The translations under genes were made by a program, and so were the position numbers. From NCBI GenBank assembly GCA_030062745.1, contig CP099845.1:19322903-19386902 (forward strand): a DNA stretch of 64,000 bases. Reading direction: 5' to 3'. Below the pieces are notes generated by a model. That model ran no database searches and was not told the origin of the DNA. It was given only the letters and a program-made list of their open reading frames with translations. Origin of the DNA: Capitulum mitella (taxonomy: Eukaryota > Arthropoda > Thecostraca > Pollicipedomorpha > Pollicipedidae). Of the stretch, positions 21,801-34,900 are shown piece after piece (within the stretch, counting starts at the first letter, position 1; each line of letters starts with the position of its first letter).

Positions 21801-24800
21801 CAGATTGGTCCAGAGCATTGCCGGATGGTACGGTAACGGACGATACTTAATTGTGAGAGGCTTGTCATTAACATAGGAGTCGATGGAAATGGGCATGATA
21901 ATAAATAAATGAAAATGAACATAAGAACTATTCTTGTTATTCTTGTAAACGAAATGATGCTCAGAGAAGATTCTTGCAGTCAGAATTGTTGAAAGTTTTG
22001 TTCAGGGCGTAGATGTCGAAGAAACTGGGTCAAAGGGAAACCGCTCCGTAAGGATAAGACGTTTTGATAAGATTTGATGAATATTAGTGTTAGTCCAATG
22101 CGAGATATGATTTGTTGTATTATTACCAATATTTCCTGAAAAAGGCGCCCAAGGATGAAGCGTGCGAATGCATTGTCAGACTGCTCGATATTACTTTTGC
22201 ATGAACCAGCGAGCTCAGGAACAGACGCTTGTGATGATTCCACCGCACCGCATATGATACGTGGAACATCTTGATGCGCCGCTGTTGGGCTAATGTAAAT
22301 GTCGCACACTCCTAGGAGCGTAGCCAAGGTGGAAAAGGGGGTCATGTCCACCGCCGTTACACGCTTAGGATGGAAAGAAACAGGAACTTTCGGAATCCAA
22401 AAACGAAGTGGCCGAAATCCGAGGCGTTTTCACTTTTTAGGGGAGGGGCTGGGCTTGTCCTGGCCGCTTCCTTGGCAAAATCCTGGCTCCGCCTCTGCAC
22501 ACGCTACAGGATTGAACGGAGTTTAACACGTGATGGATTTGTGTTCAGCTTCTGAAAACGCGACGCACTGTATATCTCGACTTAATGTCTAGCAGGCATG
22601 AATGCCACCGTTGTAGCCAGCCAACAGAAGGTTACATTTCCGTGAAAAATATGTGACTTATTGATCAACTGTCAGCATGGAGAAGACCGATAATCCCAGA
22701 CTCACCTTTGTGAAAGATTATGGGCCCCCTGTGTTACTCACCGACCATCTGGGGCTGGTAACCAAACGTCCCGAATTGACAAGGATCACTGAAGACGGTC
22801 TCTTTTTTCATCAAGAGGTATCGTCATCAGCATCATCATCATCAACAGGTAATGCAGTATCCCTATGCATTTTCATCGCGTTCATGTTTTCAATGCGCAG
22901 AAAAAACACGCGGAAGATTTCCGTAGGTCGGTTTGGCTTTGCGTATGCTTGATGCCTCATGATCACACGGCTTGCTGTTTCATAAGTTTGTTCACACAGA
23001 TCGCAGCCAAGTGAGGTCGACGCCGACAGGGCAATATTCATATTTCTCGACATGTCGGGGTCCAATGCTTTTCACTGGCCTTGCGTGACCTCGATGACTT
23101 GGCTGTGAGGGACCCAGGAGGGTATCCAACGGGTTTGAAGGTCAGAATTGCGATATCGACAAAGTTCATGAAAACACCCATCAAGTATTTATCGAGAATC
23201 TATTTCAACTTGTGGTCAAAGTAATGAATATGTACAGTGACGAGATGCGAGCAAGAACTACATGGCAACAATTCGTACAGGGTTAACACCATCCCATGAC
23301 TAAAAAGTCCCCAGATGCTTCATCGTTTTACGCCTAAATCACAGATACGTTTTGAACAGTCTATAACAGACCGCAGACATTTCAAATGTAACAAAAACGG
23401 ATTTTCGGAGTTAACATGGACTGCAAGATATTCACAATGACGACCAGAACACAACAGTCAACGTGTAAGGCCTCGGTAAACTAAATCAAAAGTAACACGG
23501 AGACTGCTGGGACCTCCTAATAATAAATAGTGAAGCCGTCTCCAGTTGCATTTTTGCTGTGCGATCGCAACATGTGTTAACAGTTCACAGGCGGTCGAAG
23601 AGGATGCACAATACCACGACATCTGAGATTGTTATTGCTTGGCTTTACGTGATTTGAATGAGCGGACGTTTTAGACTAGAAACAACGCCCAACGGCAAGC
23701 CGCGCCGGCAGCGGTGACCTCGAGTGCATCATGAATCCATCACCTGGCCAATGCTAACCGTAACCGATGTTTCCAGACATATTGGAACCCACAGTGCCTC
23801 GCCAAACGCCTACCAGGGGTAAGCGATTACGCGGCATAATTCGTTGTTATTGCGCAATCAGCCTTGCGGTCGCAGTCGGGAGCTTAGATAACGGCAGACG
23901 GTAAAAATAACATCTTTCTGCATCACACACGCATTCACTACATGGGCATGTTCTCCCACTAATAAGGACGTATAACAATAAAAGAAGACTACGGTAAAGT
24001 TTGCTATCATTATTCCGGACAGAGCAAGTGGTAACGAAGTATGTCTCGTCTTTTTCGTAGAAAAAAAAACAAGTAAACGTGAAAGCAAAATAAATTTAGG
24101 GCTTGAATCATGCTGAGACTTAACGTTGATATGCAAGACAAATTTAAAACATTCTACCCTTAGCGGACGAGTATTTAGGCATGGGATAACCAAGTCGGTA
24201 TGTTTCTTGTTGTACATGAAAAATATAGACCAAAACAACAGCAAATCATAACCAGACACTATAAACCATTTCTGTTCGATTCGGCCACCTGTCGGCGCTG
24301 GGGCGCGAAAAAATTAACAATGGTGGTGGCTGGCTCATTGTTTTCTGCCTGGCTAACGTGGGGCACTATAATACATGGCACTGGGAGCGTGGTGATGCGC
24401 GGCTTAGTACTAAAGAGCCGTTGAAAGTCCAAAAGTCGCAAGCGCAATGCAAAATTGCGTTTTGCAACAGGATGTTTTTACGCGAAACTATCAATTAAAA
24501 TACCTACTGGCAACAAATATGTCGCGTAGTTCGTAAACAGAAGGTCGTACTTCTGTGAGGAATGCGAAATGTTGGCGTTTCCAAACCAGCAATATTTTTA
24601 AGCTTGCTTTTACTGTTGCTTGGTGCACTCTGTTGACTTCTGCTAAATGCCTGCAAAACCATTTGTCCGAACGACCAATCGGTAGAAAGGTGGAGCAACG
24701 CTAGGCTTTCAAAAATCAGGGCACGTGGCACAGGCCTAAAGCGGGACGAAGGCTACCTACCTGAAATTCAAAGCATAATATCAAAGAAGCTACCGAACGG

Positions 24801-25008
24801 TTTTCTGATGCTGGATCTCCAGGACACTTTGTTTTGTAATGTCCGCTAGCGATATCTAAGCGAATACAGCGCCCGACTCTGGTCAGCGGGCAAACCCGAA
24901 GGCGAGGCAAAATATATACACTGCCCGGTCGGAGAACAGCTGAGAGTGGGTTCGCGCGGCCCCCGAGAGATGGCGCTAGAAGACACGGTCAGGCGGCCGC
25001 CGGCGGCA
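18817..25008. other. Intergenic region between convergent genes
   Basis: About 6.2 kb between the stop of the Sidestep-like gene and the stop of eag. It includes both 3' UTRs, whose ends I could not set because no near AATAAA is obvious. A poly-G run lies at about 20708-20722, a GC-rich stretch at 20940-21200, and a CATCATCAT microsatellite at about 22820-22847. Open frames here are short and unconvincing. Confidence 0.6.
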
Positions 25009-25996
25009 CTACAAATACTCCTCGGGCGAGCCAGGCCGGTCGTCCCCGTACACGGGCCGCCGACGGGGCGAGCCGGCGTCGGCCGCCGCGCCGATCTCCT
25101 CTTCCAGCATGCGCTGCACCATCGAGTCGGTCGGACTGTCCTCGTCGGCGCGCACCGTGGCCGAGCGGCTGCGCGTCTTGGCCGGCACCCGCCGCGGCGC
25201 CGCGCCCGCCTCCTTGAGCCGCTTCTTGTTTTGTACAAGCGCCCGCTCGGCGGCGCCACGGTCGGTCCGCGCCACGGCGCCGCCGTCGCCGCCGGCCGCC
25301 GCCGGCGCGTCGGGGCGGTTCACGTCCGCGCCGCCAGGCGGCAGCAGCGGCGGGCTGAGCGCGCCGCCGCCGGTCGGAGGCGGCTGGCCGGCCGGCATGC
25401 GGCGCGACACGTCCGCTAGCGAGCCCTCCAGGCGGCCTATCCGCTGGTGCAGCTTCTGCATCTCCAGCTTCAGGTCCACCTTGAAGTCCATGAGGTTGGC
25501 CAGGAGCTGCTGGAACTCGCCCTGGGAGAAGCCGGTCATGCTCGCTAGTTTGGCCGCGTCCACCACCTCTAGCCGCTTGGCTGCCTCGGCGGGCGGCCGA
25601 GTCGACTCCGCAGGCGGTCGCGCCGGCTCCTCTGCCGCCGCCGCCGCCGCCGGGGACGGCCGCTCCTCCTCCGACGGCACCGACGACGACACCTTGGGCC
25701 CCCACTTAATCTTGGGCTTGTCGCGCTTGTCCTCGGGCCCAGCTTCGCTCACAGCGCCGACGCCGCCACCGCCGCCACCGTTGGCGCCACCACCGCCGCC
25801 GCTGGCGCCCAGCGCTCCCCAGCGCGTGCGCGCCCGCTTGCTGACCGCCTGCTGCTCGCCGACGCTGGGCAGCTTGACCGAGGTCAGGATGCCGCCGCCG
25901 CTGCCGGCCGAGGCGGGTGCCAGGGTGTCGGCACTGCTGCCGCCAGCCGCGCCGGCCGGTGGGTCGGCGTCGCACCTGGTACCGGCCTCCAGGTCC
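25009..25996 (-). CDS. eag: eag exon 11 (last): C-terminal region and tetramerising coiled coil
   Basis: The acceptor is gtgccccag, entering at codon position 3. It opens with [17 protein letters not shown], includes [18 protein letters not shown] (fly EAG has a like TRWG block), then a Ser/Pro/Ala-rich stretch. A heptad-like helix covers about 25512-25399 ([18 protein letters not shown]), the tetramerisation coil of EAG channels. A basic segment with [18 protein letters not shown] follows, then the end PGSPEEYL and TAG at 25009-25011. It is very GC-rich, so all frames stay open by chance. Confidence 0.95.
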
Positions 25997-28900
25997 CTGG
26001 GGCACAGACGACGGGAATAGTTCGCACGGACACGGGGTTTAATTAGCCGGAGGGAAGGGGTTGATTAATCGAGTGACCTTAATGCTCAGGGCTGCAATGA
26101 GAGACAAATGTGCGGAGGTCAGATTACTTAGTGGCAGCTCGTGGCTCTTTGTAACAATCGAGACGAGACTGGCGTGCAGCAGGACCTCTGAACGCGATCT
26201 CTAATCCAGACTTCATGAAAATGAGCGAAGTTGGTACAATTGATGTACAGAACCAACGATACGTGTCGCCAAATGTTCTGAATATATAGCCGTCACCGAT
26301 TTTACGAAGCGCCCAGTGTCTTCATAAGTGATCGTCTTTTGGGACGTGGGGAGAGCTGCAGGATACCAGTGACCACGGCCGTGAACGGCCGTTCATGTCA
26401 CGTCAGCTGAGAAGCCAGAACCAACCAGGAAGCACGCATATTCACAAGCCACGAACGAGCTGACCTGTCTGAACACCGATCTTCCCGAGCAGACAGCACA
26501 AAACAGCAGAACACGCGAAAGACGGACAGCACACAGGGCAGCGGCAGTGTGACGCCCGCAGGAGGGCGGCGGAGAGACGCGCACCTCAGCCCCGACTGGG
26601 CGCTGGTGCGGTCGCCGGACTTCTTGAACCTGGAGAAGATCTTCCTGACCAGGTGGTCCTGGCTGATGTCCGGCGGAGGGTCGTTCTTGCGCCGCTCGGC
26701 CAGCTCCTTCTCCCGCTTCACGTCCGACACCTTCCTGAAGATCAGCTGCAGGAACGGCGACGAGTGTGGAATGTCAGATGCCCCACACATGTCAGCTGCC
26801 TTTCTAAAAGCCAGCTGCGATAGCGAAAAACGGCGGAAAACGCAAATGTATTCCGCATCACGTCGAAGCCTTTATAAAGCCTAACTTTGGCAGCAGCCTC
26901 AAGTGGGGCACAGCCGCCTATAGTTTACAGCTGCAGTTAGGCAGGGGGTAAAATGCAGCTCGAAACCACCCGTAACAAGACTACGATGAGCGCCACTTTG
27001 AGATATTCCCACATTAGAGGACGGCATAAAGCCAATGACATTCAGAGGTCCCAAGCAGCGACAGTCGTCGGTCGAGATGGGTATCACGGGCGGACCACAG
27101 CAATCAACCCCAACGAACAAAGAAACAACGTGTTAGTCTCAAGCTCAGAATCAGTTCAACAGGCTGCATCGCTATTGTCCGTAACATCTGGGTGTTTCGA
27201 ATTCTGATGTGTGAAGAAAAATCTGGTAAAACAAAGCCTTCCTCCAAAAAAAACAACAATAACGCGATCTGTACGCACCGAGGCCAAGAGGGACTGTGAC
27301 TAACCCACGTCGATTACACACACAAGAACGAAAAAAAAACAAATACAAGAACCCGTCAGTCTAGTAGAATGGATCATTAACGGAGCGTGTCATACAGTTC
27401 ACCATGTTCCATGTACCACAGCGCGGCAATTCATCCAAAAAATTGTGCGTATATCGACATGGTCTCCTGTGCGCAACGGCCACAAACTCTTCCGACCCTT
27501 TTGCAGCCAAGCGCCATCGCGCGCGCAGCACAATGCACGTGGCACCACGCGGACCTCCCGCCTTAACCCTATTCCCGGCAGGGGGGGCGGAATCCGCCCC
27601 CCCTCCGGTTTTTTGCTTGCCAATTCCAGGCTTTTCGACGCAGCTTCACGAAACTTGGTGACTTTTCCTAGCTATTCTTTCTACGCGATGTGACAAAATT
27701 TCAAAATTCTACTTTGCTCAGGGGCGGAGCCAGGCAACGTTTTTGGGAGGCACCTCATGCCATTTTTGGCCATGTTGAGGGTAAAATGAAAATGTCTGCC
27801 AAAAACAGAGTTTTAAAGCTAGAACTTAAAACTTTATATGGATGTATAGCTAAATAGTTGGGCAATGTGCAGATATAATTTTGTTTATCTGAGGTCATTT
27901 CACAAGGTCAGGTCAAGGTCAAAAGTCAAATTTTTTTTTTCGCTATTTTTTCGGCACCATTTTTTCAAACGCCAAACCCGGAATATATATGACGTAGAAG
28001 GGTGCCCTCTACTTGTGTACCAAGGTTCAGCTTGATATCAGGTCGGGTCACGGAGATATGACCTAAAATGTCAGTGCGCGTACCCTATATCGCAATAGCC
28101 ATAAAATCAAATTTTTGAAATAGAGTGAATTCAAATGATTGAAAACGTTTACAGATAATATTAAATGCACATGACATCATTCCAAGTGACCCCAAGGTCA
28201 CTGGAGGTCATTTAAGGTCAAAGGTCACAAGTTGATCTGAGAAACGTGTGACCGTGGCAGTTCCCCCTTTTTCATGTCCCTGGCACCGCCTATGCTAACA
28301 TTATACAAACATTGTAATGCGATTTGTACTTCTTTAGTATAACATGACTAGCAGAAGCCAAAAAGGATGTTTGCCTCTTTTGTTCATTCAGTTGTTAGAA
28401 AACTAATCCTCCTGTTTTTGAAGCCCTGTGAACGCCCATGAATTTTCCCGAAATTTCAGATTTGGGGACCCATGGTACAAGCGCTATTCATGATCTCTCG
28501 ATTCATGCCAGTTTCATCGAAATCGGTCGATAAACAACGGAGGTATAAGAAGTCTAAAAGTACCCCCCATTTTGACATTTTTGCCCCCCTGTATCCACAA
28601 ATTTCAAAATTTTGGAAATTTCGTTTTATAAAAATGTAGTTCACGTCACGGCAAATCGATTGCCGTTTGTTGCGATGAAATCGGACAAGCAGTTCTCGAG
28701 ATCTCGGGGGGGGGGGGTCGAATCCGCCCCCCGCCCTGCCGGGAATCGACCATACCGTCTAGCCCTCCGGGAATAGGGTTAAACCGAGTCCTGGCAGGTC
28801 AGGTCAGGTCCTGGCACTAATGACCCGCGGGCGGCGCTGATTAGAACACGCCTGCAGCAGCCGCCGCGTCTCCGCCGGAGCGGGCAGGGGCGAGGACCTG

Positions 28901-31900
28901 GACCTCGGACGGTGCTAATGGGGTCGACTCTCATCAGGGTAGGTCACCGCCGCAGCGACCGCGGCCGGCGGCCGCTGCGTTCGGAGGTGGTGGCGCGCGA
29001 CGGGCCGAGATCTGAAGGTTCTTCCAGGAAGGCGGTGCTCAGGCAGTTCGCAAAATGGAGCCATTTTGAGAATGTTATGGTACGGGACAGTTGTCAAAAG
29101 TGGACCACTTGGGAGACTTGGTGGTGATAGCGTAACTGCATTCTCGCAAAACTAACCTTAATTTGTAGAAGACTTACGACATGTGGATTTCTGTCAGCTT
29201 CTGCTCCTCGTGATGACAACTACTCAACAAAAGATAAATTTATAACCATAATAAGCAAACATTTGTGTTACTGGGTGCCGGCAAATGCAACGTAAACCTC
29301 CATAGACATATCAAGGTACCAATTCTAATCTCTCATGCCTCTCATAAATACTCATGCCCAGAGACGAAGCCAAAGGGGAGGCAAGGGGCCATGCCCCCTT
29401 GGGCTTCAAAATTTAGCGTTTCTTCCTGCACCAAAAATGCAAATGAATAAGAATTTCCGGAACACAAAAATAACATGAAGAACCTCTCAGTTTTGAGGCG
29501 GGACTAGGTTTACCCTAGCCTCGTACGTAGCGAAATCCTGGCAACACATCTTTTCGTACCTGGTGCAAGCTGCGCTCTGTCATTCTACTGAGTCACCAAT
29601 AAACATAAACTTTTATAGTGGAATGGCCTAGCGATAGAGTGGGCAGTTTAAATTGTCCCACGCACATCAAGAAACATACTATATTTCTAGGATATGGCAA
29701 ACCAATTTTCAGATTCAATCGAAAACGCTTCGATTTTATTGAATTTCCTGGTTACAGCAAGAGAAAAACTAGTAGTTATGGGGTACGATATACAAAACAG
29801 GTGGTATGAATCCTAGTTTTTCAGCACAAACGTAAGCATTTCTTGAGGTGTTTAATTTCGGAAACATTACTGATAATCACACATTATGAGACAACAGCCA
29901 GAGTTGCAGGTTCATTTTTAAGAGTTCTCCAGAATGCCGTAAGTGCCACTGGGAGCAGAGCCTTTGATCACACAAACTCATTACAACAACAATAAACGCG
30001 CCAAATGTATCCCAGTATAAGATAATCCGACCTAAGCCGCAACCCATCGCTCTGGACAGCCCCGAGCCACCACCACCTCGCTTCCGGCCAGCTGCCTCCA
30101 TCTCGAAACGTGCTCCTGATTCTGGAAATAAACACACCGGGCCACTTTCCCGTTTCCGCATCCACTCGGCTGCGGTCTGAAAACCCTGAGGCAAATGTCC
30201 CTAACAAATCTTCCCTAAGAACCGTCCAGTTTCATACCAGCAAACACGATCTCCGATAATTTGGGGAAATGCATCGCATCTCGGGCTCACCCTGTGCCGG
30301 AGATTGTACGTCAGCACCAGGTTCCGAGCGAAGGAGTTGGCGAAGGCGTGGTAGAAGTCGAGCACCTCCAGCAGCTTGTCCCGCTTGATGGTGTGCAGGT
30401 CGCAGTAGGTGAGCGCGCGGACGTTGGCCGCCGCCTGACCCACGGTTGGGTCCTTCCAGAACGTGTCGCCGAACACGTCTCCCTGGCCTAGGGGCGGGAC
30501 AACGACATCACGGACCTCATTACGCCCGAAAAAAACGCTAATGATTATCGCTCAGTAAACGCTGACGACCAATCAGACAAGAAAAGCATAATATGGAGAC
30601 TGTTAATGTGCAAAGGAACCAAAGCTGGAATGTTTGACAGCCTCCCGTAATTCATGACCTTTCCAGAAAATTATGAAAAAACATTTTCCATCAAAACAAG
30701 TTTTGAAATGAGATCAGTGCGAGCATTACGCAGTTATCTCTGCATTTCCATTGTTGGTCACATTAAACGTGTATGATTACAGCTTTTACCATGGGTCTGG
30801 CTCGAAGGAGGGACAGGGGGAGAGTGACTAACGCCTTCAGCTTGCAGTAGACATATGGGCAACGATAGGCTATGCTACCACGAGCAGCCAAAAGAAAGGG
30901 ACGCAAAATCATTCCAGTTAATGAATACACTTTTCCTGCCCACTTGTTTTCCCCTTTTTCCAAAACACATGTTCTGGAGATGCTGGTCATGGGTCAAATG
31001 CTGAGGCCCCGTTCCAAAACTTATGATTCAAATATGCACCAGTCCACGAGGTTCGGTAACCCACTCAGCACGTGCGGAGCATAAAATCACGTCCTAAACT
31101 TCTCGTCACGCACGAGCGCTGTGCGCTGTACAACTCCAGCGAGCGTCGTCTTTTACGTTCGACGTCTCCAACGCAAACAAAGGGAAAGGTTATCACAATA
31201 AACCCCGATTCGTCGTCTGTCGGTGGAGCACGACATGCCTATGTGCCGGCGGCGGGATGTTTTTCCGAGGCCGGCGTTTCAGACTCGACCGCCGCCGAGT
31301 GGTTCCCAGCGGCCCCTCCCTCCCTCTCCCTCCTCCTGCCTCTCTCCTTTCCAGCAGCACCCGGTCTACCTGAGCCGTGACCGAGCGATCAATACCGTAA
31401 CGGGCAAACAAACAAGTCGCCAATTTGGGTCAAGTTTGGCGCCGTGAAAGTCGAGTTGGAAACAGCGGCAGTTATTAAGGTGGCGAGAGAAATCCTGACC
31501 CGAGACTGCGGGTGTGGACACCAGGAAAACTTCCACACACACAAAGGTGGCTAACGTCGGGGACAAAACTTTTACGGGCAACACAAGAAACGGTCGAGGA
31601 AACAGTGGTAGGTGATATCCGATTTGGGCGGTACTGTTCCTGCAACATCAGCACAATTACTACTCGAGTCTACATAAAATAACGCCAGTAACGGAAACGG
31701 GCAAATGTGCCGAAGACACCACGAATGCACGTCCCGATTCTATACGAGCTCTTATTTCATTGGGACCGGAACGCTGGTCACTTCGGGCTCCATCTGCGAT
31801 TTGGCTCAGGTTACGTAAACCCGCGGCGTCTCATCTCCTTCGGAATCGAGATCCCCGCTGCCGGCTAACGTCAGCTATTGGTCTGCCGCCGGGCCGGGCC

Positions 31901-34900
31901 AGGAGTCGGGCTGAGGAGGTGGACGAAACCAGCGCCATTATCGACCACGCCGAGCCGCTGGCCGGCCGCGGCAGTACGGGCCGGAACGGCAGGCCCGAGC
32001 CCGGTGAACGCCAGAGAACGGACGGCGCGCCTGGGACTGGCGGACGGTGAACGTGGGAGGAAGGGTGTTCGACGGGAGGTGAGTGCCGAGAACGGGCGCA
32101 GAAAGGTGGAAGGGAAGCAGTGGGCAAACAGGGGCTGAACCCCGGATGATGGATGGTGGGAAAACAGAACCCCCCCCCCAAAAAAAAAAGCCGGGCTAGA
32201 CATACGGTAAGCGGGGATATCACCAGTCGGAACCGGGATGGAAGTTCTTCACATGGTGCTGGTAGGCGGTGCCTGCTTGTGCAGCGAGGATTTGTGTATT
32301 TTGTGTCGTGTGTGTGTGTGCATACTCGTGCAGACGGCTACAAGCGGCGGCGCCGTGGGCTGACCTAGCCGACAGAGCACTGCGTCACAGCGCTCTGCGG
32401 TCGACTGATGCAGCCGTTCTACGAATAGATTTGAGCCAATAAAATGCAGATGACGCGCAGAGAGGTCTGGCTCGCTACAGCAGGAGCGGTCCGACACGGA
32501 CCGATTCAGAATCCAGGCTCGGCCGTCGGTTACAAAGCACGACAAAAGTGCTGGACAGCAGAAAGGGACAGACATCGGAGACGATATTACGACTCCTCTT
32601 TTGCCGGGAGCAGAAAATGAAAACACATCAAGCTGTCTGAGCAGTGTTACTGCCAAAGAAGACCCAAAAATCCATGAAAGCGAGCTATCCCGCTTATTTT
32701 TAGACTGATCGGCCCAAGCCGGTTCTGCCAGCTATTCGTGGCTTCGGCTGGCACTGGAGAGGAGGCTCCAAAAGTTCGGAGCAGTGCGAAACACTACACA
32801 CTGTCAGCTGAGGGTGACAAACCATTTCAGAGGGGGCCTCTGCCACTACGCTAGCCGACATTGCTGTGACAAGGCGCGCTGCACAAACGGCTTCTCGTGA
32901 ATATGGGTCTGAACCTATAACAGAGACGGTAACTTCGAAAAAAATCCGAGCAAATTGGACTTTTCGCCAGGGACATTACGGGAGAGGAGAGGGCACGGAA
33001 GCCGTCTTCACAGGTGCTGCACACGCGATATCCACAAATCTCTACCAAAATCAACAAAAGGGAAGTTGGATTTCATGCGGAAAACACTTCCAGTGAAAAC
33101 TTTCTGGCGTGTGGATCTCGAGAAAGCATGTCCGGTTTGGAATCAACACGGAAATAAATTCATTTTATGTTCTGTTTTTCTCAGTGGGAGATCCGTGATA
33201 GATACTGACGGATCCGAATGCTTGGATTTCATACAGTTGATGTAAAGCATCAGCCTGAGTTGAAATCTCGTTGCATGCAGACTTTCACCAATGATCCATC
33301 AGGGCACTAAACAAGAGACAAAACTAACAATTATCATTACATATCACAACAAGGACATTTCAAAAGTTGAACAATCTTGGTAGCAAGATCCATCCGAATT
33401 GAGACCATTGTATCAATACAAAGTCAGCCAACCTTCCAAAAGGACCATACCAAGCAATTCGTCAATGGTCATTGGCCCATTATCCTCAGTGTCCTTAACC
33501 CGCGCACGACCGTCGGTCCCTTTCGAACATGGGCGACTGGGGGGGGGGGCAGTTGGCCGCCCCCCTCTAACTCAAGAACGGTTGGCCGCGCGACCGTTGG
33601 AAAGCTTGTGACGAGTACAGCTCGAAAATGGTCTCATTTTTAGTTTTAGATAAGATGTAAGCAATTTACGCCCTATGTATGTTTTCTCATAGCCCACTGC
33701 ATGAGACCGAGAAATGGCTTGAATCTCAAAGGCTGTGACTAAAAACGCTTAGGTAACGGCACCCACGCACAAGTAAAGGTCCGCGGATGCCGATACACGT
33801 CTAATTTCCCAGATTTGTTCAATATATACGCCGAAACGTTGAGTTAAAGACACGGCATTTCTCGCCGCAGCTGTAGGCGTGCGCTGCTGCCGTATGCAGT
33901 ACCAAATTGACGGGAACTAATTATAGCGTTCCTTTATTTTCCCGAAAAAAGACAATCTATGTATATTCTTATTGATCTTAGAGGTTCTTGTGATAGTTTT
34001 TCATGCTTAAATTTTGGAAAAATTCATTACTTGCCAATCTACAAAATTGGCGGAGCTTTATTTGCGAGAGCCTGTTTATTTCCAAAATATGCTACTTTTT
34101 CAAACTTTTTGAGGTTCCTGGTATTACTTCACGTCTGTGCAAGCTAGTTCTGCCATTTTCTACCCATTTTGAGTAATTCATCGATGATTTTGACGGTGGT
34201 ACATTGTGGCTCACTACAGTTATTCGTGACCTGACCTCAGGTCAATGGCTGGAAGTCATTGATACTTTGGCCAATGACGGTAACTAGATGTCTGCTTCAC
34301 TCCACACTAAAAATGTTATGAAATATTCCGTCAGTTTCCGAAAAAAAACGACGACATGTCTTAAAAATGGGCTTGACCTTAGGTAAATGACCTGGAAAAT
34401 TCCGAAAAATCTGAGATAGGAGATTTGTTGCATCTATCACGTCCACTAATCCCTGAAAGTATTATCGAGATATCTTGTTTTGCGAAAAAGTTAGAGGGCG
34501 CTAAACTTTTTTTTGACATAGGTCTGTTTGACCTGACCTAGGTCAGGCACCTGACCTGACCTGAGGTCAAAATTTTGACACGAGATGTGAAATTGATGAA
34601 GCAAAAGGTATACAAAGTTTCGTGACTCTGTGTTTGCTTGTTCTCTCGCAATCCCAGAAAAACCTCAAGGGGGACAGCCAACTGCCCCCCCCCCAGTCGG
34701 GGACGGGTTAAATCATTGTCAGCGGATTCCTTTCCCTTCAGTCACAGTGACTAGTTCCGTCATGTCAATGATGACCACCTTGAGGCAGCTAGCCAAGTCT
34801 TCCGACTACATCTTAAACCACATCTTCTATGGGAGGGAGACATATGGATACGTCCCCCTGTCGTGGCCTCAGTCACGCCAGCTACCGCCACCTCCGTTCC

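Larger units (their letters stand above)
26746..30290 (-). other. eag intron with family B element
   Basis: It contains the TTAA element 27563-28782. 29340-29460 resembles the end of another dispersed element (GAAGCCAAAGGGGAGGCAAG followed by C-runs), but I could not find both ends. The rest shows no gene. Confidence 0.55.

Noticed and set aside
22811-23065. Minus-strand CDLCEQTYETASRVIMRHQ as a C2H2 zinc finger
   Set aside because: Single finger with the second histidine missing, beside a CATCAT microsatellite, with no neighbouring fingers.
25109-26020. 303-codon plus-strand frame opposite eag exon 11
   Set aside because: It is the reverse shadow of the GC-rich last exon of eag, whose own frame has splice phases and homology.
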